Source: Opitutaceae bacterium
GTDB lineage: Bacteria > Verrucomicrobiota > Verrucomicrobiia > Opitutales > Opitutaceae
NCBI GenBank assembly: GCA_016794625.1
Contig: JAEUGY010000113.1
Location: 19,748 to 83,747 of the forward strand
Length of the DNA: 64,000 nucleotides
Reading direction: 5' to 3'
A program made the position numbers and the translations under genes. This document shows, piece after piece, positions 8,907 to 17,876 of the stretch; position 1 is the stretch's first letter, and each line of letters opens with the position of its first letter. The notes beneath the pieces were generated by a model. The model was not told where the DNA came from and did no database searches. It saw only the letters and a program-made list of their open reading frames with translations.

Positions 8907-10520
8907 TCATCGGGTGGATGGGAACATGCTGCGGTAGTTTGGGCCGAATTTCAGCTCCCGAATTGTCAGCGTTGCGGCGCCGCGGTTGGTGAAGGTCACC
9001 CACTGCACTTTGGTCCCAGCCGAGGCTTCCTTGGCGTTGAGGTGCCAGTGGTTGTTCACGCTGGTGTTGCCCTGTGCGTCGATGTTGGCGTGGAAGAAGG
9101 GTTCACGCTCCGGTGCTTTGCCCGGCTCGAACACGCAAAGGCTCACCGTGGCACGACCGCCCGCGGTGAGCGGAGGCGTGTACCGTCCGATCCAGATCAT
9201 TTCACGCCCGGCGACGAGCCAGGGCTCCTGCCGGCGGAGGGACGGGAAGGCAGTCGCGGTGTGCACGTCGTGGGTGAAGCCCGCGCGCAACCCGGCTTTC
9301 TCACCGCCGCCGACGCCGAAGATCTGCAGGTCGCCCGCACCAAACGTAGCCGCCAGCTCCGCGCCCGCGGCGAGCGTCGCATGAAAGCTGAAGTAGCTCG
9401 GGAACTCCCCCCGCGTCGCGAGCGGCACGGCGCCGGGCAAGGCGACCTTCAGTTCGTTTCCCGCTCCGATCGTTTTTGAGTCGCCCTTCAGCAGAGTCTC
9501 CGCCGGGTCTGTCGTCAGCAGACGTGTCGGACGGTAGACGCGCACATAGTCGACCGCCATGTAGGTGCCATGCGCGGCATCCGTCAGCGGCGTCCAGGCC
9601 TCCGGCCAGGGCAGGTTGCTGAAGACGATGTTCATCCGATCTCCGGTGTAACCGCCAAAATACGACCAGTCGTCCTGGCCAAACCGGCCGTACGCCTCCT
9701 TCTCCCGGTTCGCAAACCACTGCGGCAGCTTGCCGACGCCCGTGCGGAATTGGTCGCGGTAACGCGCGTGGGTCTCTCCGCGCCACACCTCGCGGCCGTC
9801 GAGGTAGTAGATCATTTGGTGTTCCCCATACCAGATCGCCCATGTCTGATAGTGGTCGAAGGGATGCTCGACGTGGACACCCTGCGCAATGTGGTCGCTT
9901 TCGCTCTTTGCGTTTTTCGCGTACGCGTACGTCTTCCAGTCGTGCCACGCGATGTGCCCGCGTCCGATCGCGCCGGTGGCGCGCGCGTCCTGCCGAGTCT
10001 CGACGATGTCGATTTCATAGCGGTCGCTCACGCCGTCGCGCTTCCCGTCGATGCACGTCATCCAGAACGCGTTGTTCACGCCCGTGGCCTGGCCGGGCTT
10101 GAAGCGGACCTCGATGAGGACGTTGTTCTCGATCGTGTCGCGCGTGTAGACGAAACCAGCGGTCCACTTCGACCGGCGCGGGCCGACCGTACGTTCCTCT
10201 TTGCGCACATACAGGCGCAGCTCGCCGTCGCGCACCTCGAGGTTGTCCGGGCCGCGCGCAGTGTCGCGCGAAAGGCCCTTGTCGTAGGCTTGCGATGCCC
10301 AGACGGCCGAATCGAGGTGCGTGCCTTCAAACTCGTCGGAAAACACCAGGGCCAGTTCCTCGTTGTAAGGAGAGACGGAAGGTGCGGGCGCCGCGCCGGC
10401 CGCCGGCAGACTGCAGCTTACGAGGACGATGGGCAGCAGGCCCATGAGGCAGGGGAAGGAAGGCATGAGAGTCAGAGGGACGAGAAACCGAAGGCCAACG
10501 ACCGGTGAGTCCGCTTCCAT
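8907..10520 (-). CDS. Secreted GH16-type glycoside hydrolase with extra C-terminal domain
   Basis: Up to 537 residues. The start is uncertain: ATG at 10520 gives a long leader, while an internal Met at 10466 also precedes the hydrophobic stretch LLPIVLVSCSLPAAGA, which could be a signal peptide or a weak lipobox. Residues about 55-335 match GH16 laminarinase/carrageenase/agarase-type enzymes: LVFSDEFEG, NLEVRDGELRLYV, and the catalytic motif EIDIVE with Glu169, Asp171 and Glu174 (numbering from 10520), then MNIVFSNLPWP and AVDYVRVYRP. The C-terminal 190 residues are a separate beta-rich domain not recognised. It should cut beta-linked galactans or glucans outside the cell. It is divergent from the LacI gene at 10857. 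Confidence 0.85.
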   Translation of the reverse strand: MEADSPVVGLRFLVPLTLMPSFPCLMGLLPIVLVSCSLPAAGAAPAPSVSPYNEELALVFSDEFEGTHLDSAVWASQAYDKGLSRDTARGPDNLEVRDGELRLYVRKEERTVGPRRSKWTAGFVYTRDTIENNVLIEVRFKPGQATGVNNAFWMTCIDGKRDGVSDRYEIDIVETRQDARATGAIGRGHIAWHDWKTYAYAKNAKSESDHIAQGVHVEHPFDHYQTWAIWYGEHQMIYYLDGREVWRGETHARYRDQFRTGVGKLPQWFANREKEAYGRFGQDDWSYFGGYTGDRMNIVFSNLPWPEAWTPLTDAAHGTYMAVDYVRVYRPTRLLTTDPAETLLKGDSKTIGAGNELKVALPGAVPLATRGEFPSYFSFHATLAAGAELAATFGAGDLQIFGVGGGEKAGLRAGFTHDVHTATAFPSLRRQEPWLVAGREMIWIGRYTPPLTAGGRATVSLCVFEPGKAPEREPFFHANIDAQGNTSVNNHWHLNAKEASAGTKVQWVTFTNRGAATLTIRELKFGPNYRSMFPSTR

Positions 10521-10778
10521 CGATCGGAATCCCTCTGTTGGCGATGGCGACTATGCGGACCTGATCGCAATTTCCTTCGAACGACTGTTGGCGCTTCCGT
10601 CGGTTCACACAAACGCATGCGGAGGAGAGCGTGGTCGCGGCGGATGGGAAAAGACGGGTCATCGAACGGGTGAGCGAGGGCGAAATCGCCGACGACAGAC
10701 GTGGGGGTGGTTGACCGGCGTGGCCGTTGGGTCGGGTCAGCGTTTGGCGACCTCTTGCCAGAAGCCAGTGCGGTGTTT

Positions 10779-10792
10779 TTGAAACCCTTCAC
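10779..10792 (+). promoter_or_regulatory. TTGAA-N4-TTCAA motif, copy C
   Basis: TTGAAACCCTTCAC, matching copies A and B in 13 of 14 positions. It sits 65 bp upstream of the LacI start at 10857 and 259 bp upstream of the GH16 gene on the other strand. The position fits autoregulation by the LacI-family protein (inference). Confidence 0.45.
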
Positions 10793-10856
10793 TTCCAGGG
10801 GTTGCTTTCGTCGGAGCGGCCGATGAAGTGGACGCAGCCGACGTTTCCCTTCCTTC

Positions 10857-11945
10857 GTGATTACGCTGCAACAAATCGCCCGGGCCGCTGGCTGCAGCTT
10901 GGCCACTGTTTCTTATGCGCTGCGGGGCGATCCCCAGATCCGGCCGGAAACGCGGAAGCGGGTGCAAGCGGTGGCCGAACAGCTGGGCTACCGTCCGAAC
11001 CCGCGCTTTTCCGCGTTGATGTCGCACATCCGCCAATCGCGGCCGGTCGCGGCGGGTGAACGCATCGCCTTTGTCTGGGTGCACACCCCGCGGGCCGAGT
11101 CGGCAAAGGATCCTTTTCTCCAGCGGGTGTTCCAAGGAGCAAAGGCGCGGGCCGAGGCGCTGGGTTTTGGGTTGGAACAATTCTGGACTGCCGAGCGCGG
11201 CATGACGGACCGGCGCTTATCGCAGGTGATGAAATCGCGCGGGATTGTCGGGGTTCTCCTCTCGCCGGTGATCCATGAAGCCGAGGTGGCGCTGGATTTG
11301 GAGTGGGATTGCTTTGCGCCCGCCGTGATTGGCAGCGCGCGCTGGAGTCCGGAACTCCACCATGCCGGACATCATCATTATCTGGCGATGCGCTTGACGC
11401 TGGAGAAGCTGGCCGCGGCTGGGTACCACCGCCCGCTGGCGATCATTGAAGCGGGGGTCAACGAGCGCGCCCGTCGTGCGTGGGAGGCGGCGTTTACGGT
11501 GTTTCATCCGAATCGCGAGGCGGCGGCACAACTCCTGTGGATCGGACTGCCCGGAGACCGCCGCGTCGTTGCGCGTCGGATCAAGGAGAGCCAACCCGAT
11601 GCGTTTGTGATGAGCGATCACGCCACCATCGAACAGTTTCGGGCGTTGGACGTCGAGGGGGCGGCGGCGCGCCCGATCGTCAACTTGCACTGGCTTCCGT
11701 CCGCGCCGGAATTTGGCGGGGTCAATCAATCCTACGACTTGGTGGCGGCCAATGCGGTCGACCTGGTGGTGAGCCAACTCAGCAGTAACGAGCACGGCGT
11801 CCCCATGTGGCCACGCATGTTGCTGTTCCCGGGACGGTGGATGGATCCACAAGTGCAGGTTGCGCGGCCGGTGCGGAAGACGCGCCGGCGGGAGGTTCGA
11901 CGTACCCCCGTGGTGGTTGAACCGTCCGATCCCACCCGACACTAG
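10857..11945 (+). CDS. LacI-family transcriptional regulator
   Basis: A protein of 362 residues starting at GTG 10857. The N-terminal helix-turn-helix is clear (TLQQIARAAGCSLATVSYAL), and the hinge reads YRPNPRFSALMSHIR, a form seen in other verrucomicrobial LacI proteins. The rest is a periplasmic-binding-protein-like effector domain for a sugar ligand. The C-terminus is basic and extended (RKTRRREVRRT). It stands alone on its strand, divergent from the GH16 gene. The TTGAA-N4-TTCAA motif in its upstream region and in two neighbouring intergenic regions makes it the likely regulator of the 0-12 kb secreted enzymes, although no binding data exist. Confidence 0.92.
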   Translation: MITLQQIARAAGCSLATVSYALRGDPQIRPETRKRVQAVAEQLGYRPNPRFSALMSHIRQSRPVAAGERIAFVWVHTPRAESAKDPFLQRVFQGAKARAEALGFGLEQFWTAERGMTDRRLSQVMKSRGIVGVLLSPVIHEAEVALDLEWDCFAPAVIGSARWSPELHHAGHHHYLAMRLTLEKLAAAGYHRPLAIIEAGVNERARRAWEAAFTVFHPNREAAAQLLWIGLPGDRRVVARRIKESQPDAFVMSDHATIEQFRALDVEGAAARPIVNLHWLPSAPEFGGVNQSYDLVAANAVDLVVSQLSSNEHGVPMWPRMLLFPGRWMDPQVQVARPVRKTRRREVRRTPVVVEPSDPTRH

Positions 11946-12675
11946 CACCGACCCTCGGCTCCGCGCGACGGGGGCGCCTGCGGGGCGGCGACGTTTCCGC
12001 TCTGTTTGGAGGGACTAACGCCTGCGTCACAGGGGAGTGTTCAAGTGAACACATTTCGGCCTCGACGGGGTCAATCGGCGTGTTCCATACCCAGCCTATG
12101 GGCCGCCTCGTCGATGCGTTTCGTCTCACTTGTTTTCCACCCGACTTCACGGCCCGCGGAGTTCGCTTCAGCTTTGCAATTGTAAATGAGCGGCCATGGT
12201 GGTCGTTCCAGGTCACGAAACACACCGAACCCATGGAGGTCGTAAAGCTGTGTTCCAACAGCCGGGGGAGGGCCGCTTTGGAAGCCGATCTCTTTGAGCG
12301 TGGCTTCTTGGCGGATGGAGAGGCGAGGGCACGGCGCGTGGCGTGGTGGCTCGTCCGCCGTGGCTATGCGATCAGCGGCAAGGTGTCGGTGTGAACGGAA
12401 GTCCGGTCGAAGCGACCTTGCGCCGAGGAGCGACGATTCTTTCGCGGCGGGCTCTCCGCAACGGTACGCACATCCAATCCTGTCTAACTGCCTAAATGGA
12501 TAAGACTTGCGAGCTGGGGGGCGGCCGGGTGTGCTCGGGTCATCCCGAGCCTGTGCAACGTAAGGAAGCCGCTCCACGAACCGAATCGTGGATGGGCGGA
12601 ACCAAGCGACTTCTCGCGTGACGGATGTCCTCTATGCGCTTCATCGCCCTCCCTGCCTTGAGCCCCGAATCCCCC
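11946..12675. other. 730-bp stretch without a recognisable gene
   Basis: Lies between the LacI gene and the vWA protein. Short open frames exist on both strands (for example 12080-12394 plus, 104 codons), but none shows a known domain or a convincing start. The only distinct structure is the inverted repeat at 12037-12052. The region may contain a decayed gene, a long 5' control region for the vWA gene, or a small RNA; nothing decides between these. Confidence 0.4.
12037..12052. promoter_or_regulatory. Perfect 7-bp-arm inverted repeat
   Basis: GTGTTCA-AG-TGAACAC, 92 bp downstream of the LacI stop codon. The arms are perfect with a 2-bp centre, which suits a dimeric regulator better than an RNA terminator, since no T-tract follows. 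No nearby promoter can be assigned to it. Confidence 0.3.
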
Positions 12676-14577
12676 ATGCGCCTCTGGGTGCGTTTACTCT
12701 GCCTGACGGGGATGTTCTGGATGGTTTCCGCCTTGTCCGCGGATGTTGTCCGTTCCAAGGAGGAAACCTCTGCCGCCAACAGGTCTGTGCGGGAGGGAAA
12801 CGAAGTCATCACTTCGACCCAACCCATGACGATCGAGACGGCGGGCGCGGGGGTGCATGGGCAGCTCGCAGTGGCTGCAGAAATTCTGAGTGCGGATTCG
12901 CGGACGGACCTGATTTACACCATCACGGTCGAGCCGATTCACGGCCGGGTAGGCCTGGCGGGAGGCGATGATGAGGCGGACTTCTTCAAGACCACCACCT
13001 CGCGTCTCGGTTACTTCGCGTACCGTCCGCAAGAAGACTTCGCCGGAGAGGACTCCTTCAGCTACACCGTGCGCAACGAAACGACCGGTCTGGTGTTCAA
13101 GAACCGGGTGGTGATCACGGTCAAGCCACCTCCGGCGGTGGAACTGCAGCAATTCGAGGTCAGCGCGGAGCGTGAGCGGTTTCTCAATGTGAGTAGCGTG
13201 ACCCTGACGACGCGGCCAAACCTGCTCGTTTCCTACAAGCTCCCCAGTCATGAGGACTTTATGGCCGCGGCCGACCGGGTCGGTATCGCGTCCCCCAAGG
13301 TGGCGTACGTACTGGACGAAAAGGCGAAGCCGCAGAATGGGACCGCCAAGCTCGATCGATCCACCGGGCAGCTCACCTACGCGCCCAACCCGGGTTTCAT
13401 CGGAGAGGACCGGTTCAAGTACTACACCATCGACGAAAACAATACGCACCTCGGTGTGGACAACGCCGTCGTGGTCAAGGTCGAGCCGATTCGCACGGCG
13501 AAGCGCGTGGCGGTGGATCGCTCCCGCAGCCGGGAGGTCGATCTGGTCTTCGTCATCAACAATTCGCCGTCCATGGCAGCGCACCAGGCCCGCATTGCGG
13601 AAAACCTGAACCGTTTTCGAAACCTCTTTCACACCCGCGATCTCGATTACCGTATCGGGGTTTTGACGACCGACTTCGTGAACTCCGACCCGGGCCGGCG
13701 ATCCGGTGACCAGCAGCACTTCAAGGAGGTGCGCTCGGTGCAACTCGACCCGTCGGGCAACCCGGTGCTCGATCGCCGCGACCGCCCGAAGCAGGCGACC
13801 AAGCGCGTCGCGAGCAATGGCACGCTGGTGACGCTTCCGGTCTTGCCTCAACCCTGGGTCACGCCCCAGACGCCCGACCGCATCTTTGCTGAGCTCGTGA
13901 AGGTGGGGACGAATGGTGACAGCAACCGCACCGCGTTCACGTCCGTGTACAACTTTGTCGCGGGCTACTACAACAAGCAGCACACCTTCCTTCGCCCCGA
14001 GGCCACCACAATCGTGGTGTTTTTCATGGACGAGGAGGAGACGCGCATGGCCACCTGGAAGGAGCAGAAGAACGGAACCCGTCAGGCGGAGTGGATCGAG
14101 AACGGGAAGCTGCCCGACCTGCTCGCCCAAGCCAATGCTCGCAATCCGTCCACCCGGCAGACGCTCGACGGCTACATCAACTATTGGGTGCTCCGCCCCT
14201 TCATCATCGCCAAGGGCAACAAGCGCGGAAAGCTCGAGATGCACGCCGTGGTCGCGCCGAACAATGTCTCGCACCGCCGCGCAGCCGAACTCACGGGCGG
14301 CACGATTTTGAACATCGAATCCGACTTTTCCGCTCCCCTGGCCGCGCTGGGCGATCGCATCGCCGACACCGTGGCGGTCGCGCTTGATCCGCTCCAGGGC
14401 ACCGCCACCCTCTACAAGAAGAGTCTTCGCGTCCTCGTCGATGGACAGGAGGTGGCCCCGGATCCAACCAATGGTTACGTCTTCGATGAACTGACGCACA
14501 GCATTCGTTTCCAGGGCAGCGCCAAGAAGAAGGCGTTTGCCGCCCTGATCGAAGTCACCTACGAGGAGCATATGTGA
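12676..14577 (+). CDS. Secreted protein with cadherin-like repeats and a vWA-like domain
   Basis: A protein of 633 residues from ATG 12676, chosen because it opens a signal peptide (MRLWVRLLCLTGMFWMVSAL). An earlier in-frame ATG at 12625 would add 17 residues. Two Ig/cadherin-like modules are visible from their GEDSFSYTV (about residue 125) and GEDRFKYYTI (about 245) signatures. A von Willebrand A-like domain starts near 290 (REVDLVFVINNSPSMAAHQ). Its metal-site DxSxS motif reads NNSPS (residues 295-299), so the first Asp is Asn and metal-dependent ligand binding may be lost. Later parts (VVFFMDEEETRM, GGTILNIESDFSAPL) fit the end of a vWA fold. Probably a surface adhesion or structural protein; the function is unknown. 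Confidence 0.8.
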   Translation: MRLWVRLLCLTGMFWMVSALSADVVRSKEETSAANRSVREGNEVITSTQPMTIETAGAGVHGQLAVAAEILSADSRTDLIYTITVEPIHGRVGLAGGDDEADFFKTTTSRLGYFAYRPQEDFAGEDSFSYTVRNETTGLVFKNRVVITVKPPPAVELQQFEVSAERERFLNVSSVTLTTRPNLLVSYKLPSHEDFMAAADRVGIASPKVAYVLDEKAKPQNGTAKLDRSTGQLTYAPNPGFIGEDRFKYYTIDENNTHLGVDNAVVVKVEPIRTAKRVAVDRSRSREVDLVFVINNSPSMAAHQARIAENLNRFRNLFHTRDLDYRIGVLTTDFVNSDPGRRSGDQQHFKEVRSVQLDPSGNPVLDRRDRPKQATKRVASNGTLVTLPVLPQPWVTPQTPDRIFAELVKVGTNGDSNRTAFTSVYNFVAGYYNKQHTFLRPEATTIVVFFMDEEETRMATWKEQKNGTRQAEWIENGKLPDLLAQANARNPSTRQTLDGYINYWVLRPFIIAKGNKRGKLEMHAVVAPNNVSHRRAAELTGGTILNIESDFSAPLAALGDRIADTVAVALDPLQGTATLYKKSLRVLVDGQEVAPDPTNGYVFDELTHSIRFQGSAKKKAFAALIEVTYEEHM

Positions 14578-14722
14578 CCTCCATCGGCGGCGGGCGGCCT
14601 CCGGTCAGGTGTTCAAACCAGTAGAGTGTGATTGATGTCGGGGGAGGGTGGGGCGACCCTCGTTTGGCCAAAGCTTGGATCGCCGCGAACACACTCCGCG
14701 GGTCCGGGATACGCCGTTCACC

Positions 14723-15589
14723 ATGACCGGATTCCAAGTCAAAGAGAACCTGCGGCAGGGCAGATGCGTGGTGGGGACGCACATCTTGAGCCTGATGAAC
14801 CCGACCTCGGCCGCGCTGACCGCAGAGATGGCGATGGACTTCGCCTTCATCTGCACGGAGCACATACCCCTGGGACGGACCGAGGTGGGCATGATGTGCC
14901 AGTACTATGCCGCGAAAGGGATTTCCCCCATCGTACGGGTTCCGTCCCCCGACGCCGTGAGTATCGCCACCATGCTTGACGGCGGCGCCGAGGGCATCGT
15001 CGTGCCCTATGTGGAGACCGTGGAGGAGGTGCGCCGGATTGTCGGGGCGGTGAAGTACCGGCCCATCAAGGGCGAGATGTTGCGCGCATGGATGGAGGAG
15101 GGGGTCGCTTTGCCTGAGGCCACCGCGCGTTACCTGGAGACCTTCAATCGCGACAAGTACGTGATCATCGGGGTGGAAAGCGTGCCGGCGATCGAGCGGC
15201 TGGACGAGCTGCTCGCCGTGCCTGGCGTCGATGCGGTCTTTCTCGGACCACACGACATCACCACGTCGATGGGCATTCCGACGGAGTATACACATCCCCG
15301 ATTTGTGGCCGCGGTTGAGTCGATCATCCGCCGCTGCCGGGCGAGGTCGATCGGTGTGGGACTCCACTTTCAGCTGCTCCGGCTGCCCGGGGACGTGTTG
15401 GAGCGATACCTGGCAGCGGGCATGAACTGGCTGATCAACGCGGCGGATGTCATCATCATGCGCGAGGCGATGAACGCTCAGTTCGGCCAGCTGCGGCAAT
15501 TGGCGCAGCGCCACCTGCCGGGTGCGATTGCTTCCACTGCGTCAAAGCCTCCGCTCGAGTCCTGCCTCACGTCCGGTGGGCCGGCCTAG
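14723..15589 (+). CDS. HpcH/HpaI-family aldolase (2-keto-3-deoxy sugar acid type)
   Basis: A protein of 288 residues from ATG 14723. The family is a metal-dependent class II TIM-barrel aldolase that splits 2-keto-3-deoxy acids into pyruvate and an aldehyde. Diagnostic parts: GTHILSLMNPTSAAL near the N-terminus, GAEGIVVPYVETVEEV, the metal-binding Glu region VIIGVESVPAIERLDEL, and GVDAVFLGPHDIT. The protein is cytoplasmic with no leader. It is convergent with the epimerase, alcohol dehydrogenase and epimerase set, and with them could form a non-phosphorylative sugar-acid route (inference). Confidence 0.88.
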   Translation: MTGFQVKENLRQGRCVVGTHILSLMNPTSAALTAEMAMDFAFICTEHIPLGRTEVGMMCQYYAAKGISPIVRVPSPDAVSIATMLDGGAEGIVVPYVETVEEVRRIVGAVKYRPIKGEMLRAWMEEGVALPEATARYLETFNRDKYVIIGVESVPAIERLDELLAVPGVDAVFLGPHDITTSMGIPTEYTHPRFVAAVESIIRRCRARSIGVGLHFQLLRLPGDVLERYLAAGMNWLINAADVIIMREAMNAQFGQLRQLAQRHLPGAIASTASKPPLESCLTSGGPA

Positions 15590-15667
15590 CCGCGGATCGT
15601 GTCGCCGGCGCCGGGCCCTCGCACCCGGGCGGCGAGTGCCGACGCCTGCTCGTGCGGGGGGAAGACG

Positions 15668-16717
15668 TCAGGGCAGACCCAGGATCCGTCGATTGACCCC
15701 GGCATCCTGATTCCCGCCCGCGAAGTCGTCGAATGCCACCGCGGAGGCCTCGATCAGATGCCGGGTGATGAACGCCGCGCCCTCGCGCGCACCCTGTTCA
15801 GGGGATTTTACGGCACACTCCCACTCCATGACCGCCCAGCCTCGATAGCCGGCCTCCGTGAGAAGGGTAAAGACCCGCTTGAAGTCGACCTGTCCATCCC
15901 CCGGGGAACGGAAGCGACCCGCGCGCGTGGCCCACGGTTCGTATCCGCCATAGACCCCACAACGGCCGTCCGGACGAAACTCGGCGTCCTTGACGTGAAA
16001 GCCCTTGATGCGGGCGCCGTACCGACGGATGAAGTCGCAATAGTCGAGCTGCTGGAGCAGGAAGTGACTGGGATCGTAGTTGATCGCGGCGGCCGGATGA
16101 TCGCCCACGGCAGCGAGAAATCGCTCAAACGTGCAGCCGTCGAACAGATCGGACCCAGGGTGCAATTCGTAGCCGAAGGACAGTCCAAGCTCGTGGGCGT
16201 AGTCGAGCAAAGGACGCCAGCGCCGGGCCAGCTCCCGGAAGGCTTCCTCGATCAGGCCCGCGGGACGTTGCGGCCACGGGTAGGCCAGGTGCCACGCCAG
16301 CCCGCCGGAGAGCACAGGCACGCAGGACGTTCCAAGACGGGCGGCGGCGCGCAGGGAAAGCCGCAGCTGCGCTGTGGCCCAATCAACCCGGCCCTGATCG
16401 TTCAGTCCCGGAGGGTAGAAGGCCTGAAAGGCCACTTCGTAGGCAGGATGAATTCCCATGACCTGACCGGCGAGGCCGGCATTCACTTCCGTCAGGCGCA
16501 GGCCATGTCGGTCGAGGATCGCGAGCCAGTCATCGCAGTAGGCCTGGGATTCCGCTGCGCGCGCAATGTCAATGAAGCGGTGGTCCCAGGCGGGCATCTG
16601 GACGCCGCGATAACCCAGGGAGGCGGTCCATTGGCAGATCGTGTCGAGTGAATGGTAAGGCGGGTGCTCGCGAATGAACTGGGCGAGGAACAGGCCGGGA
16701 CCTTGGATGGAGTTCAC
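15668..16717 (-). CDS. Sugar phosphate isomerase/epimerase (xylose isomerase-like TIM barrel)
   Basis: About 349 residues. GTG at 16717 is preferred because related proteins begin near the xSIQGPGLFLAQF sequence; an in-frame TTG at 16741 would add eight residues. AP_endonuc_2-type TIM barrel with the expected metal ligands: YELHPGSD, INYDPSHF, FHVKDAEF and VMEWECAV. Such enzymes isomerise or epimerise sugars or keto-sugars such as 3-keto-glycosides and inositols. It is third in a minus-strand set after another epimerase (17877) and the zinc dehydrogenase (16781), a common arrangement for oxidation followed by epimerisation of a sugar. Confidence 0.88.
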   Translation of the reverse strand: MNSIQGPGLFLAQFIREHPPYHSLDTICQWTASLGYRGVQMPAWDHRFIDIARAAESQAYCDDWLAILDRHGLRLTEVNAGLAGQVMGIHPAYEVAFQAFYPPGLNDQGRVDWATAQLRLSLRAAARLGTSCVPVLSGGLAWHLAYPWPQRPAGLIEEAFRELARRWRPLLDYAHELGLSFGYELHPGSDLFDGCTFERFLAAVGDHPAAAINYDPSHFLLQQLDYCDFIRRYGARIKGFHVKDAEFRPDGRCGVYGGYEPWATRAGRFRSPGDGQVDFKRVFTLLTEAGYRGWAVMEWECAVKSPEQGAREGAAFITRHLIEASAVAFDDFAGGNQDAGVNRRILGLP

Positions 16718-16780
16718 GACGAGGAGGGAAGAGGCAACCAAGCGGCTTTGATCGAAGGGGGTGGCAACGGTGCGGCGGAC

Positions 16781-17809
16781 TCAGGGTCGCAGGAGTACCT
16801 TGGTGGCGTCCTTGCGTTCGAAGAGTTCGAACGCGGTTTGCCAGTCCTCGAGACGAAAACGATGGGTGACAATGCGCGACGGTCGCAGGCCTTCGCTCAA
16901 GAGCTTCAGGGTGCGCACCCAGGTGGCGATCGTGTAGCCGACCGATCCGGCCACGCGCAGCTGTTTGAAGCCAATACGGTCGAACGGCACCGTGATCTCG
17001 CGGCCAAAGTGCCCCACCTGCGTATAGCTGCCCAGGGGCCGGAGGGACTCGAGGCACGCTCGCGCCGAGGCCTCGACGCCGGCCACCTCGAAGGCGACAT
17101 CGACCCCGCCGCCCCCCGTGGTCTCGCGCACCACCTCGGCCAGCGACTCCGACTGGACGTCGATTGTCCGCCAGGCTCCGAGGGAGCGGGCCAGCGCTAG
17201 CCGAGCGCTGTCGACGCGGGTGCCGGCGACCAGGGTCCGGATGCCGTGATGCTGGAGCACGAGCAGACAAAGCAATCCGATAGGTCCCGGACCCGAGACG
17301 AGTGCGATGTCACCCGGACGCACTTCGGTGATTTCGCCCACGGCATGGACGGCGGCGGCCAAGGGTTCCACCAGGGCTCCCTCCTCCTCGGGAATCGAGT
17401 CGTCGAGGCGGAACAGTTGGTCGGGGCGAACGCAGGTGTAGCGGGTGAAGGCTCCGCTGACGCCGTGGCCCATGCCCCGGCGCTCGGCGCAGAGCATGAA
17501 GTCGCCGCTCAAACACCAGCGGCAGCGGCCACAGCGCACTGCGGTGGCGCCGAGCACGGCATACCGCCCGGAGCGATCGACCGTTCCGCTGACCGCGGCA
17601 CCTTCCTCGACCACCCGACCAACGAACTCGTGGCCCAGGATGACGGGTGGGAAGTTGCGGAAGGTGTCATGCAGGACGTGCAGGTCGGTGCCGCAGATGC
17701 CGCAGGCGGTGACCTCCAGTTTCACCTGATGTTCGGCCGGAGTCGGCTCCGGTACATCCCGTAGTTCAACGTGTCCGGGGCCTGGCTGAAACTTGACCAG
17801 TGCTTTCAT
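16781..17809 (-). CDS. Zinc-dependent alcohol/polyol dehydrogenase (MDR family)
   Basis: A protein of 342 residues from ATG 17809 (MKALVKFQPG). The GroES-like domain carries the catalytic-zinc Cys in CGICGTDLHV and the following GHEFVGRVVEEG. The structural-zinc loop has four cysteines (CGRCRWCLSGDFMLC). The Rossmann fold has SGPGPIGLLCLLVLQ. Similar to threonine, sorbitol or L-galactonate-type dehydrogenases using NAD(P); it should oxidise a secondary alcohol of a sugar or polyol. It sits between two sugar isomerase genes (gaps of 63 and 67 bp), so they are likely one transcript. Confidence 0.93.
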   Translation of the reverse strand: MKALVKFQPGPGHVELRDVPEPTPAEHQVKLEVTACGICGTDLHVLHDTFRNFPPVILGHEFVGRVVEEGAAVSGTVDRSGRYAVLGATAVRCGRCRWCLSGDFMLCAERRGMGHGVSGAFTRYTCVRPDQLFRLDDSIPEEEGALVEPLAAAVHAVGEITEVRPGDIALVSGPGPIGLLCLLVLQHHGIRTLVAGTRVDSARLALARSLGAWRTIDVQSESLAEVVRETTGGGGVDVAFEVAGVEASARACLESLRPLGSYTQVGHFGREITVPFDRIGFKQLRVAGSVGYTIATWVRTLKLLSEGLRPSRIVTHRFRLEDWQTAFELFERKDATKVLLRP

Positions 17810-17876
17810 GGACGTGAGGCTGGAGTGGAGTGACCTTGGGACAAGCGTGAACCTCCCTGGCCGCGCCCGGGCGAGT

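Noticed and set aside
12080..12394. 104-codon frame on the plus strand in the 0.7-kb gap
   Set aside because: No domain, no start signal and no neighbour coupling; not enough to call a gene.
12694..14571. Long minus-strand frame (about 620 codons) opposite the vWA protein
   Set aside because: The plus-strand frame has a signal peptide and vWA/cadherin motifs; the minus frame has none.
14601..14640. tRNA-like T-loop sequence (GTTCAAACC) between the vWA and aldolase genes
   Set aside because: No matching acceptor, D or anticodon arms can be paired around it.
15590..15667. GC-rich dyad between the convergent aldolase and epimerase genes
   Set aside because: The arms contain bulges and no T-tract follows; too weak to list as a terminator.
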